A stretch of DNA of 64,000 nucleotides from Streptomyces antibioticus (GTDB taxonomy: Bacteria > Actinomycetota > Actinomycetes > Streptomycetales > Streptomycetaceae). The DNA lies in assembly GCF_001514065.1 (NCBI RefSeq), contig NZ_KQ948427.1, forward strand, positions 652,649 to 716,648. The letters are read 5' to 3'. This document shows, in pieces, positions 28,190 through 36,677 of this stretch. The notes beneath the pieces are model-generated. The model ran no database searches. It worked only from the letters and a program-made list of their open reading frames with translations, and had not been told where the DNA came from. Position numbers and translations under genes: made by a program. Each line of letters opens with the position of its first letter. Position 1 is the first letter of the stretch.

Positions 28190-28584
28190 AGCGCACGCTC
28201 GTAACTCGCCCAGGCGACATGCGACTCGTGGAGCGTGACGCCGATCGCGGCGATGCCCCGGGCCCCTTCGCCGAGCGCGCCCTTCTCGATGCGCTCGGCG
28301 AGCCGGTCGGCGATGACCTTGGCGAGGAACTCCGTCGAGGTGTTGATCCCGACGAAGTCGGGCTCGTTGTCGAGGTTTCTGTAGTTCAGCTCGGCGACGA
28401 CGGCGCCGAGCTCCTGGGTGGCCAGTCCGATGTCGACGACGATGTTGTCGTCGTCCAGCTGTTCCCGGCGGAAGGTGGCGTCCACAAGGAACGTCGCTCC
28501 GTGCAGGCGCTGCGCGGGTCCGAAGACCTCGCCGCGGAAGCTGTGGGCGATCATGATGTGATCGCGGACGGTGACACTGAACAA
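28186..28584 (-). CDS. PTPS/QueD homologue lacking the catalytic triad
   Basis: A 132-aa T-fold protein of the 6-pyruvoyl-tetrahydropterin synthase family, matching the S. coelicolor protein SCO6650 as I recall it. Compared with canonical enzymes, the catalytic Cys position is Ala24 (PAQRLHG instead of xCGRLHG), the HGH zinc motif is HGA (Ala30), and the Asp-His pair of LDHKNLD is Asn67-Tyr68 (LNYRNLD). His14, His28 and the pterin-anchoring Glu near the C-terminus (LHESH) remain. It therefore probably does a different reaction, or binds a pterin/pyrimidine without the usual side-chain chemistry. It starts the minus-strand run that continues through the glycosyltransferase. Confidence 0.85.
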   Translation of the reverse strand: MFSVTVRDHIMIAHSFRGEVFGPAQRLHGATFLVDATFRREQLDDDNIVVDIGLATQELGAVVAELNYRNLDNEPDFVGINTSTEFLAKVIADRLAERIEKGALGEGARGIAAIGVTLHESHVAWASYERAL

Positions 28585-28700
28585 CGGACGACCCTCCAGG
28601 TGCGGCGCGTCTGATCCCCTCGGCCTGATCGCCGCCGGGATGCCGTGTAGTACGGCTCTTCGCTTCCCCGTGTTCAGCCCGATCTCACTCTTTTCTCAGG

Positions 28701-29684
28701 TCAGGCGCTCTTGTCGTACCTGATGCGGTGACAAAGGGCCGGAATCTCCCCCGCCGCGAGCTTCGGCATCACAGCCGGCAACTCCTCGAACACGCTTTCC
28801 CCCGTGATGAGCGCGTCGAGTGACGGGTCGGCGAGCAGTTCGAGGGCGAGGGCGAGTCGGTCGGCGTAGGTGCGGCTGGCGCGGCGGGCCGGGGAGACGG
28901 TGCCGACCTGGCTGGAGCGGATGACGAGGCGGCGGGAGTGGAAGGCCTCGCCGAGCGGGAGGCTGATCTGCCGGTCGCCGTACCAGCTCAGTTCGAGGAC
29001 GGTGCCCTCGGCGGTGAGGAGTTCCAGCGCGCGGGTGAGCCCCTGTTCGGTGGCGCTGGCGTGCACGACGAGGTCGCACTCCCCGAGCGCGTCCCGCGGC
29101 AGCGCGAAGTCGACGCCGAGCGCCTCGGCGGTCTTCGCGCGGGCCGGATCGGCGTCGACGAGCTGCACCCGTACGCCGGGGAAGCGGGCCAGCAGCGCGG
29201 CCACCGAGCAGCCGACCATCCCGCCGCCCACCACCGCGATCCGGTCCCCGACCAGGGGCGCCGCGTCCCACAGGGCGTTGACGGCGGTCTCCACGGTGCC
29301 GGCGAGGATCGCGCGTTCGGCGGGCACGGAGTCCGGTACGACGGTGACGGCGGCGGCCGGGACGACGTACCGCGTCTGATGCGGGTAGAGGCAGAAGACC
29401 GTGCGCCCCACCAGCTCCGCCGGCCCCTCCTCGACCTCTCCGACACTGAGGTAGCCGTATTTCACGGGGGCGGGGAACTCGCCCTCCTGGAACGGTGCCC
29501 GCATGGCCGCGTGCTGGCTGGCGGGGACTCCGCCGCGGAAGACGAGCGTCTCGGTGCCGCGGCTGACGCCGGACCACAGGGCGCGGACCAGCACTTCGTC
29601 CGCGGCGGGGTCCGGGAGGGTGACCTCCCGTATCTCGCCTTCACCCGGACTGTTGAGCCAGAACGACCTTGCGGTGCGGTTCAT
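28701..29684 (-). CDS. Medium-chain dehydrogenase/reductase (MDR) family protein
   Basis: A 327-aa zinc-alcohol-dehydrogenase-like protein. The catalytic N-domain starts [23 protein letters not shown], and the Rossmann loop is [16 protein letters not shown]. The structural zinc cysteines are absent, and the usual catalytic Cys of the first motif is replaced (WSGVSRGTE). The AGGAGG lies directly against an ATG at 29690, so the ATG at 29684, six bases downstream of it, is taken as the start. It may act on a sugar or polyol. It is divergent from the CDP-alcohol phosphotransferase and 116 bp upstream of the PTPS-like gene. Confidence 0.82.
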   Translation of the reverse strand: MNRTARSFWLNSPGEGEIREVTLPDPAADEVLVRALWSGVSRGTETLVFRGGVPASQHAAMRAPFQEGEFPAPVKYGYLSVGEVEEGPAELVGRTVFCLYPHQTRYVVPAAAVTVVPDSVPAERAILAGTVETAVNALWDAAPLVGDRIAVVGGGMVGCSVAALLARFPGVRVQLVDADPARAKTAEALGVDFALPRDALGECDLVVHASATEQGLTRALELLTAEGTVLELSWYGDRQISLPLGEAFHSRRLVIRSSQVGTVSPARRASRTYADRLALALELLADPSLDALITGESVFEELPAVMPKLAAGEIPALCHRIRYDKSA

Positions 29685-29791
29685 CGGCATCCTCCTGAAC
29701 GATCGGGAAGTGGTTCACGTACCGAGGTGTGCACAGGTCGCGCACAGTACGCGGCGTTGATCGACTCTGTCACACGGCCGGAGGATGTTCG

Positions 29792-30550
29792 GTGGCCCTG
29801 AACAACACTTACGAGGCAAGGCTGGTCCAGCAGGAGACCGCTGTCGGAGCGGGTGTCCAGATCCTGTTGCTGGCTCTGCTCGGCACCGCGATCGGCATGG
29901 GGCCGGCGGGCTGGCTGACCGGCCTCGCCTTCGCCGTGGCCACCTGGGCGGTGCTCTCCCGGGCCCTGCACCGCACCCAGCCCCGCTCGTTCGGCCCAGC
30001 CAACCGGGTGACCCTCGGCCGCTCCATCCTCGTCGGCGGGGTGACCGCCCTGGTCGCCGACTCCTTCCAGAGCTCCCCGCCGGTCACGCTCTTCGTCGGT
30101 CTCACCGCGGTGGCCCTGATCCTCGACGGTGTGGACGGCAAGGTGGCCCGCCGCACCGGCACCTCCACCCCGCTCGGCGCGCGCTTCGACATGGAGGTCG
30201 ACGCGTTCCTGATCCTGGTGCTGAGTGTGTACGTCTCGATGTCCCTGGGCCCGTGGGTGTTGCTGATCGGCGGCATGCGCTACGCCTTCGTGGCCGCCGC
30301 CCGCGTCTGGCCGTGGCTCAACGCCCCGCTCCCGCCGAGCATGGCCCGCAAGACGGTCGCCGCGCTCCAGGGCGTGTTCCTGCTGCTCGCCGCCTCGGGT
30401 CTGCTGTCGTACGCCCTGGAGTTCACGGTCGCGGCGACGGCGCTGGGGACGCTGGTGTGGTCGTTCGGCCGGGATGTGCTGTGGCTGCTGCGGACCTCGC
30501 AGATCGAGACGCTCCTGGTGGAGGACGTGCGCGAGCTGGTCGCCGGATGA
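29792..30550 (+). CDS. CDP-alcohol phosphatidyltransferase family enzyme
   Basis: A 252-aa integral membrane enzyme that transfers a phospho-alcohol from a CDP-activated donor. The complete signature D-x2-DG-x2-AR-x8-G-x3-D-x3-D is present (Asp112, Asp115, Gly116, Ala119, Arg120, Gly129, Asp133, Asp137). Six membrane segments are expected. The GTG at 29792 is chosen because GGAGG lies seven bases upstream. In the context of a cyclohydrolase, a PTPS homologue and a dehydrogenase, the acceptor could be a novel polyol or base-linked alcohol, giving a phospholipid-like product. Lipid type cannot be read from sequence. Confidence 0.87.
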   Translation: MALNNTYEARLVQQETAVGAGVQILLLALLGTAIGMGPAGWLTGLAFAVATWAVLSRALHRTQPRSFGPANRVTLGRSILVGGVTALVADSFQSSPPVTLFVGLTAVALILDGVDGKVARRTGTSTPLGARFDMEVDAFLILVLSVYVSMSLGPWVLLIGGMRYAFVAAARVWPWLNAPLPPSMARKTVAALQGVFLLLAASGLLSYALEFTVAATALGTLVWSFGRDVLWLLRTSQIETLLVEDVRELVAG

Positions 30551-30551
30551 G

Positions 30552-31769
30552 CTACGTCCCGCGCGGCAGCAGCACGATCGCGGCGGCCGGTACGGCGGCC
30601 AGGACGAGCCACGGAACGGCCGCGGGCAGCCCGGTGTCGAGGAGTGTGCCCGTCGCGGAGCTGCCGATCAGGACGATGAGGCCGGACACGGAGGACAGCG
30701 CCCCGGTGTAGAGGCCGAGGCGGCCGTCCTCGGCCAGGTCGGGGACCCAGGCGCGGGCGACCGGGGCGACGAGCATCTGGCCGAGGGTGAGCAGGACGAC
30801 GAAGCCGGCGGCCGGGAGCAGTCCCGCCGTCCCCGTCCGGTCGGCGGGCCGGGCCAGGGCCACGACGGCGAACCCGGCGGAGATCAGCAGCAGCCCTCCG
30901 GCCATCGAGCGGCGCGGCTCCACCCGATCCCCCATCCAGCGGGTGACGGGCAGCTGGGCGGTCACGACCAGCAGTGACGACAGGGCGAACAGCCAGGCCA
31001 GCGGCGCCTGGGAGCCGGTGGCCCGCTCCACCTCCGCCGGGAGGGCGAGGTAGAGCTGGTTGTAGGCGAGCAGATGGACGCCGTACGCGCAGCACAGCGC
31101 GAGGAAGTGCCGGTTGCGGAGCAGCAGCCTTGCACCGCCCTTGAGTTGAACGCGCTCACGGCCGGGGATGTGCTGGGGCAGGAGCCAGGCGTGGCCGACC
31201 AGCACCAGGACGAAGATGCCGGCGCCGGCCAGGCACACGGCCCGGAAGTCCACCGCGAGCAGCAGCGCGCCCAGCAACGGCCCTACGAACGCGCCCGCTT
31301 GGCCCGCCACCGTGAACAGGGCGAGGACGCGGGTGCGCGAGGTGCCGGTGGTCCGCTCATGCACCACGGCCTGCCGGGCGACCTCGGACTCGACCGCGGG
31401 TGAGAACAGGGCGGCGGCGAAGCCGATCAGCAGGACGGCGCCGATGACCGCCCAGGTCCGCGTCGCGTACCCGAGCCAGGCGAACCCGGCGATCCGCAGC
31501 GCGCAGCCCGCGAGGACGACGGGCCGGATGCCGTACCGGTCGGCCAGCGCCCCGCCCACCACGAACAGCCCTTGCTGGCTGAAGGTCCGCAGCCCCAGCA
31601 CGAACCCGACGAGCCAGCCCGCCATGCCCACCGCCTGCCCGAGATGCTCGGACAGGAAGGGCAGTACAGCGAAGAAGCCGACATTGAAGGCGAGTTGGGT
31701 GAGGATCAGCAGGCGGAGGAGGGGTGTGAGGCGGGCGGCGCTGTCCGTCGTTTCATGGAGACGGCTCAT
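30552..31769 (-). CDS. MFS transporter at the end of the ABC operon
   Basis: A 405-aa, 12-helix major facilitator. MSRLHETTDSAARLTPLLRL precedes helix 1, and the loop 2-3 motif GALADRYGIRPVVLAG is present. It belongs to a group annotated as MDR-type MFS; the substrate is unknown. The start overlaps the fused permease gene as ATGA, so it is co-translated with an Opp/Nik-type importer. It might be an efflux partner for the same substrate or its metal complex. It ends one base from the convergent phosphotransferase gene. Confidence 0.83.
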   Translation of the reverse strand: MSRLHETTDSAARLTPLLRLLILTQLAFNVGFFAVLPFLSEHLGQAVGMAGWLVGFVLGLRTFSQQGLFVVGGALADRYGIRPVVLAGCALRIAGFAWLGYATRTWAVIGAVLLIGFAAALFSPAVESEVARQAVVHERTTGTSRTRVLALFTVAGQAGAFVGPLLGALLLAVDFRAVCLAGAGIFVLVLVGHAWLLPQHIPGRERVQLKGGARLLLRNRHFLALCCAYGVHLLAYNQLYLALPAEVERATGSQAPLAWLFALSSLLVVTAQLPVTRWMGDRVEPRRSMAGGLLLISAGFAVVALARPADRTGTAGLLPAAGFVVLLTLGQMLVAPVARAWVPDLAEDGRLGLYTGALSSVSGLIVLIGSSATGTLLDTGLPAAVPWLVLAAVPAAAIVLLPRGT

Positions 31770-33541
31770 CCCGCTTCCACGAATTCCTTGGTACGAGGCT
31801 GCGGTTGGGGCACCTCCACCGGCGCACGGCGCTTCCGGCGAGGCACCCGCACCCCGCCCGCCGCCGTCACCGCCAGCGCACCCAGCAGGGCGAGGGCCGC
31901 AGCCGGGGCGAGGACGGCCCAGGGAGCGCGCTCGGCGTAGGGCTGGTTCTCGGCGAGGAGCAGGCCCCACTCCGGGGTCGGCGGCTGGGCACCCAGGCCG
32001 AGGAAGGTGAGCGAGGCGAGCGCGAGGGCGATGCCCGGGAGCCGTAGCAGGGCGTGGCGGGTGACGGGTGGCAGCGCGGCGGGCAGGAGTTCGTGCCGGA
32101 GCAGGTACCAGGAGTCCGCTCCCAGGCCGCGGGTGGCGGTGATGTGGAGGGCCGCCCGTTCCTGACGCAGCAGCGCGGAGGTGTGGGCGGCGAGGGGCGC
32201 CCAGGCCACGGTGCCGACGGCGAGTGCGGGGGTGGCCGGTCCGCCGCCGACGACCGCGGTGACGAGGAGGGCGACCAGGACCGGCGGCAGGGCGACGATC
32301 GTGTCCACGAGCGGGCCCGACAGGCGGGGCAGCAGGCCCAGCAGGACGCCGGTCAGCAGTGCGGCGGCGCTGATCCCGAGGGCGAGCAGCAGGGTGTCGA
32401 GGGCGCCATGTGCGACGCGGGCGAGGACGTCCCGGCCGAGTCCGTCGGTGCCGAACGGGTGCTGGAGGGAAGGGGGTCGGAGGCGTTCACCGGTGTCGAG
32501 GCCGAGCGGGTCGCGGGGCAGGCCGAGGGCGATGACCAGCGCGAGGAGGCCGCCGTACGCGAAGGGCTGGAGCGTGCGGGCCGGGGGCATCGGGCCGTGC
32601 AGGGAAGGCAGGGCGCCGTCGCGCAGGGCGGGGCCGATGAGGAGGCGGCCGGCGAGGGCGGCGAGGCCCGTGGCGGCGGCAGCGAGCAGGACGAGGGCGA
32701 GGGTGCCGGCCTGGAGGACGGGGAGGTCCTGGGCGAGGGCGGCCTGGAGGGTGGTGCGGCCGAGGCCGGGGATGTCGAAGATCTGTTCCACGGCGACCGC
32801 GCCGCCGGTCAGGCCGACCGCGAACAGGCCGGTGTTCGGAAGCAGTCCGGGCAGACAGCGGCGGATCGCCTGGCGGGCGATGCTGCGGCCGGGCAGTCCG
32901 CGTGCGGCGGCGGCCAGCGCCCAGGGTTCGGCGAAGGCGGCGGGCAGCAGGTCGTCGAGGAGCCGGCCGAGCACCGCCCCGGCGGGCAGGCCGAGGGCGA
33001 GGGCGGGCAGGATCGTCCACCGCGGCCCGTACCAGCCGAGGGCGGGCAGCCAGCCGAGTTGGACGCCGACGACGGTGGCGAGGACGGACGCGGTGAGGAA
33101 TTCGGGCAGCGCGGCGAGGACCGCGGAACCGCTGCCGCCCGCACGCCGTCCGCCGAGCCGCCCCTGAGCGCCCCGCCACAGTGTGCGCGCGCAGATCAGC
33201 GCGGCGGTGACGGCGGCGACCGCGAGGGCGGCCGCCATCAACAGCAGGGAGGCGCCCAGGGCTTGGAGGACGGCGGGCGTGACCTCGGCGCCGGAGAGCC
33301 ACGACCGCCCCGCGTCGCCGCGCAGCCACTTCGCGAGAAGGCGGAACGGTCCTTCGTCCAAGCCGAGTTGGGCGCGAATGTCGGCGAGGACCGCCGGGTC
33401 GGGAGCACGCTCGGCGGACCGCGCCTTGAGCACGGTGAGCGCCGGATCGGTGCGGGTCAGCCACGGCAGCAGGCCGATCGCGCACACGAGGACGGCCGTG
33501 ATCCCGGCCCGCCACAGCAGCGCGGCCGCTCGGTTCCGCAT
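31766..33541 (-). CDS. Fused two-permease subunit of an Opp/Dpp/Nik-type ABC importer
   Basis: A 591-aa single polypeptide that joins two binding-protein-dependent permeases. The first half (about 1-300) is DppB/NikB-like with PEFLTASVLATVVGVQLGWLP and an EAA-like loop ALAAAARGLPGRSIARQAIR. The second half (about 310-570) is DppC/NikC-like with HPFGTDGLGRDVLARVAHGA and the EAA-like TATRGLGADSWYLLRHELLP, then TFLGLGAQPPTPEWG. It is three bases after the substrate-binding protein gene. No ATPase gene follows; the next gene is an MFS transporter. Confidence 0.85.
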   Translation of the reverse strand: MRNRAAALLWRAGITAVLVCAIGLLPWLTRTDPALTVLKARSAERAPDPAVLADIRAQLGLDEGPFRLLAKWLRGDAGRSWLSGAEVTPAVLQALGASLLLMAAALAVAAVTAALICARTLWRGAQGRLGGRRAGGSGSAVLAALPEFLTASVLATVVGVQLGWLPALGWYGPRWTILPALALGLPAGAVLGRLLDDLLPAAFAEPWALAAAARGLPGRSIARQAIRRCLPGLLPNTGLFAVGLTGGAVAVEQIFDIPGLGRTTLQAALAQDLPVLQAGTLALVLLAAAATGLAALAGRLLIGPALRDGALPSLHGPMPPARTLQPFAYGGLLALVIALGLPRDPLGLDTGERLRPPSLQHPFGTDGLGRDVLARVAHGALDTLLLALGISAAALLTGVLLGLLPRLSGPLVDTIVALPPVLVALLVTAVVGGGPATPALAVGTVAWAPLAAHTSALLRQERAALHITATRGLGADSWYLLRHELLPAALPPVTRHALLRLPGIALALASLTFLGLGAQPPTPEWGLLLAENQPYAERAPWAVLAPAAALALLGALAVTAAGGVRVPRRKRRAPVEVPQPQPRTKEFVEAG

Positions 33542-33544
33542 GGG

Positions 33545-35035
33545 TCAGCGCCGGGTGCCGGGGCCGACGAGGGTGCGCTCGTACGGGTCGAGGAGCGCAC
33601 CGTGGACGCCGGTGCCGACGCCGGTGATGATCCGCTGGTGGACCAGGGGGACGACGGCGTCGGTGCCGAGGATCTCGGCCTCGGCGGTCATGGCCGCGTC
33701 CTGCCGTTCCCCGGTGTCGGCGATGCGCTCGGCCTTCGCGACGGCCTTGTCCACGTTCCTGTCGCAGAGTTGGGCGATGTTGTAGCCGCCGTCGCAGGTG
33801 TGGTCACTGGCGAGGACGGAGACGGGGTCGCCGGTGTCGACGAGGGTGTTGCGGGCGAGGACGAACGCGTCGAACTTCCCGTCCAGCGCGTCGGTTTCGA
33901 GCCGCGAGTACTCGCGCACCTCCAGGTCGACCCGGAACCCCGCCTTCTCCAGCTGCTGCTTCAACACCTGGGCGACCTCGGGGAGTTCGGGCCGGTTGTC
34001 GTAGGTGGCGAGGGTGATCTCGGTGCCGTCGGCGTCGGTGGCCCGGGCCCGCCCGGTCGGCGCGGTGCGCTTGCCGTCGGCCCAGGTGACGGCGGGCCCG
34101 TAGATGCCGGTGCCGGCGTCCGCGTACCCCTCGTAGACGTCCTTGGCGAACACGGAGGTGTCCACGGCCTGGCGAGCGGCGGCCCGCAGACCGGCGTTCT
34201 TGAACGCCCCGGACTCCGTGTTGAGCAGCAGGCTGGTGGTGCGGGTCGTCGCCGTCGCCTTGCGCATGCCCTGGCCGAGGCCGGCGGCCTGAGCGACGGG
34301 TATCGCCTCGGCCAGGTCGACCTGGCCGGTGCGCAGGGCGTTGGCGCGGGCGGTGCCGTCGGCGACGAACTTGACGTCGACACCGGAGGCTTGGGCCCGG
34401 CCGCCCCAGTGATCGGGGAAGCGGTCGAGGGTGGCGGCGGTGGCGCCCATGACCTTGGTGAGCTCGAAGGGGCCGGTGGCGTGGCCGACCGGGTCGACGC
34501 GGGCCCCGTCGGCGTAGGCCCTGGCGGAGAGGACGGCGAGGCTCGGGCTGGACAGGCGCAGCGGCAGGACGGGGTCGGGGTCCTTGGTGGTGACCCGGAC
34601 TCCCGTGCTGCCTTCGGCCTGCGCGGTGAGGGTCACGCCGGCGAGGGCGGCGGGGGCGGGCCTGGCCTCGGTGGCGTGGGTGAGGGAGGCGGCGACCGCG
34701 GCCGGGGTGACCTCGGTGCCGTCCTGGAAGTCGGCCTCGCGCAGGGTGAACAGCCAGGTGCGGTCGTTCTCGCGCCGCCAGGAGGAGGCGAGCGCGGGGG
34801 CCGGGGCACCGTTGGCGTCGAGGGCGGTCAGGCCCTCGGTGACGCCGAGGCGGCTGAGGATCGTGGCGTCGGCGCCGTACGGCGAGAGGTTCTCGGCGGG
34901 CGGGAAGGCGAGGGCGACCCGCAGCCGGGAGCCGTCGCCCGTGTCGTCCGGCTTCCCGTCAGTGCCCTCGGAGGCGAAGCAGCCGGTCAGGACGGGGGTG
35001 AGCAGGAGTGCGGAGAGCAGTCGGAGGCGGCGCAT
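33545..35035 (-). CDS. ABC substrate-binding lipoprotein, peptide/nickel (SBP family 5)
   Basis: A 496-aa secreted lipoprotein. The signal peptide MRRLRLLSALLLTPVLTGC ends in a clear lipobox LTGC. The mature part has the family 5 hallmarks: LSPYGADATILSRLGVTEGL, WLFTLREADFQDGTEVTPAAV and RAAARQAVDTSVFAKDVYEG. The ATG at 35035 is chosen because it starts the signal peptide; in-frame extension upstream overlaps the GNAT gene. Binding of peptides, nickel chelates or another metallophore is possible. Confidence 0.87.
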   Translation of the reverse strand: MRRLRLLSALLLTPVLTGCFASEGTDGKPDDTGDGSRLRVALAFPPAENLSPYGADATILSRLGVTEGLTALDANGAPAPALASSWRRENDRTWLFTLREADFQDGTEVTPAAVAASLTHATEARPAPAALAGVTLTAQAEGSTGVRVTTKDPDPVLPLRLSSPSLAVLSARAYADGARVDPVGHATGPFELTKVMGATAATLDRFPDHWGGRAQASGVDVKFVADGTARANALRTGQVDLAEAIPVAQAAGLGQGMRKATATTRTTSLLLNTESGAFKNAGLRAAARQAVDTSVFAKDVYEGYADAGTGIYGPAVTWADGKRTAPTGRARATDADGTEITLATYDNRPELPEVAQVLKQQLEKAGFRVDLEVREYSRLETDALDGKFDAFVLARNTLVDTGDPVSVLASDHTCDGGYNIAQLCDRNVDKAVAKAERIADTGERQDAAMTAEAEILGTDAVVPLVHQRIITGVGTGVHGALLDPYERTLVGPGTRR

Positions 35036-35042
35036 CGGCCGG

Positions 35043-35585
35043 TCACCGTCCCATCGGGAGTTCGAAGTGCAGGACGCCGTTGCCACCGTCCGGGTCGTCG
35101 CGCTCGTCGTGCACGAGCTTGCCGAGCGACCGCCAGAAGGCCTCGGCGCCGGGGACGGACGGATCGGTGTGCAGATATACGGCGTGGTAGGCGCCGTCCG
35201 CCGCGGCGAACGCCAGCAGTTCGGCGACCATCCGGCGGGCGAGGCCGCGTCGGCGGTGCGCGGGGTGGACGTAGAGCCGGCGTACCTGGGCGGTCTCCCC
35301 CGAGGGGTAGCGCTCGGCGATGTGGCGGGGGTTCGGCGGGTGGGCGGGGCCGCGTGCGTCGAGCGCGGCGGTGGCGACGACCTCGCCGCCGTCCGGGGTG
35401 AGCGCGACGAGGAGCGTGTGGCGGGGCGGGGTCAGATAGGCGGCGGCCGGGTCGATGATGTCGCCGTGCCAGCGGGGCACGTACCCGGTGCCGAAGTCGC
35501 GGTAGACGGTGTCGAGCATCAGGGCTCGTGCACCGTCGAGGTCGTCCGGGCCCGCGGCCCTGATGCTGTAGTCACGCACTTGCAC
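35043..35585 (-). CDS. GNAT-family acetyltransferase
   Basis: About 180 aa. The acetyl-CoA loop is RRLYVHPAHRRRGLARRMV (R/Q-x2-G/R pattern), preceded by VATAALDARG and followed by HTDPSVPGAEAFWRSLG. The start is uncertain: GTG at 35585 gives a normal GNAT N-terminus, but the frame is open to 35645 and no ribosome-binding site is visible, so the message may be leaderless. It is the first gene of a minus-strand run with the ABC importer (7-bp gap). It could modify the transported compound; the substrate is unknown. Confidence 0.78.
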   Translation of the reverse strand: MQVRDYSIRAAGPDDLDGARALMLDTVYRDFGTGYVPRWHGDIIDPAAAYLTPPRHTLLVALTPDGGEVVATAALDARGPAHPPNPRHIAERYPSGETAQVRRLYVHPAHRRRGLARRMVAELLAFAAADGAYHAVYLHTDPSVPGAEAFWRSLGKLVHDERDDPDGGNGVLHFELPMGR

Positions 35586-35596
35586 ATCATATGCAT
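35580..35596 (-). promoter_or_regulatory. Candidate Nur-like (nickel) box
   Basis: TTGCAC-ATCAT-ATGCAT matches the S. coelicolor Nur box pattern tTGCaa-N5-ttGCAA in the TGCA core and spacing (two TGCA cores seven bases apart). It covers the start of the GNAT gene that heads an Opp/Nik-type importer operon. The outer positions differ, so it is only a candidate. Confidence 0.35.
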
Positions 35597-35663
35597 TAAG
35601 GGCAGGGGCTTGATCAACAGGCGATTTGACAGTGATCGAGGACACCCCTAAAACCTACCGACA

Positions 35664-35678
35664 TGACATCCATTTTCA
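35664..35678 (+). promoter_or_regulatory. Candidate Zur-like box upstream of the ATPase gene
   Basis: TGACATCCATTTTCA agrees at 12 of 15 positions with TGAAAATCATTTTCA, the Zur consensus of actinobacteria; the right half-site is perfect. It lies 34 bp upstream of the CooC-like ATPase gene. Confidence 0.35.
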
Positions 35679-35712
35679 AAAACGCCTTAGCTCTCCCGCC
35701 GAGGTGGTGCTG

Positions 35713-36648
35713 ATGCGCATCGCCTTCGTCGGCAAGGGCGGCAGCGGCAAGACGACCCTGTCGGCCCTCTTCTCCCGCCACCTGGCCCGGGCCGGCGCAC
35801 CGGTCCTGGCCGTGGACGGCGACATCAACCAGCACCTGGCCGAGGCCCTGGGCCACGACGGGCCGCCGCTGGACGCCCCTCCCCTGGGCGCCCGTCTGAC
35901 GGCCATCAAGGACTACCTGCGCGGCGCCAACCCGCGCATCGCCTCGGCCGAGGCGATGATCAAGACGACGCCGCCGGGCCGCGGCTCACGTCTGCTGTCA
36001 CTGCTCGGCGACGACGAACTCCACACCCGCCATGTCCGGCGCGTGGGCGACGTTCCGCTGATGGTGACGGGCGAGTTCGACGAGAGCGACCTCGGGGTGG
36101 CGTGCTACCACTCCAAGCTCGGCGCGGTGGAGCTCTACCTCAACCACCTGGTCGACGGACCCGGCGAGTATGTGGTCGTCGACATGACAGCGGGCGCGGA
36201 CGCGTTCGCCTCGGGCCTGTTCACCCGCTTCGACATGACCTTCCTGGTGGCCGAACCCACCCGGAAGGGCGTCTCGGTCTACCGCCAGTACCGGGACCAC
36301 GCCCGGGAGTTCGGAATCCGCATCGCCGTCGTCGGCAACAAGGTGACCGGCGAGGACGACCTGCTCTTCCTCAAGGAGGAGGTGGGCGACGACCTCCTGA
36401 CCCACCTCACCCAGTCCCCGTACGTCCGGGCCGCCGAACAGGGGCGCGCCCAGGGCGAATTGGAACCCCCGAACCACCACGCCCTGAGCGTCCTGCGGGA
36501 AACGGTCGACGCCCACCCGCGCGACTGGCCCCGACTCCACCGCCACGCCGTCGAGTTCCACCTCCGCAACGCCCGCGCATGGGCGGGCGAGGACCTGGCG
36601 AACCAGGTGGACCCGGAGTTCGTACCGGGCCGCATCCCCCACTCCTGA
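35713..36648 (+). CDS. CooC/MinD-like P-loop ATPase
   Basis: A 311-aa SIMIBI-class NTPase. It opens MRIAFVGKGGSGKTTLSALF, the deviant Walker A motif with the signature Lys (KGGxGKT), followed by VLAVDGDINQHL and the switch VVVDMTAGADAFASG. The CooC branch inserts metal into enzymes. No carbon monoxide dehydrogenase or urease gene is in the window. The ATG follows GAGGTGG. The partner gene 29 bp downstream is a SCO5389-family protein; as I recall, the SCO5388/SCO5389 pair has the same order, so the two probably work together. Confidence 0.83.
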   Translation: MRIAFVGKGGSGKTTLSALFSRHLARAGAPVLAVDGDINQHLAEALGHDGPPLDAPPLGARLTAIKDYLRGANPRIASAEAMIKTTPPGRGSRLLSLLGDDELHTRHVRRVGDVPLMVTGEFDESDLGVACYHSKLGAVELYLNHLVDGPGEYVVVDMTAGADAFASGLFTRFDMTFLVAEPTRKGVSVYRQYRDHAREFGIRIAVVGNKVTGEDDLLFLKEEVGDDLLTHLTQSPYVRAAEQGRAQGELEPPNHHALSVLRETVDAHPRDWPRLHRHAVEFHLRNARAWAGEDLANQVDPEFVPGRIPHS

Positions 36649-36677
36649 TCCCTCACCGCACAGACAGGACAACCCCT

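Noticed and set aside
32054-35401. 1115-codon plus-strand open frame
   Set aside because: It is antisense to the fused permease, binding protein and GNAT genes; composition is Gly/Arg/Glu-rich without any domain. High GC makes such frames common.
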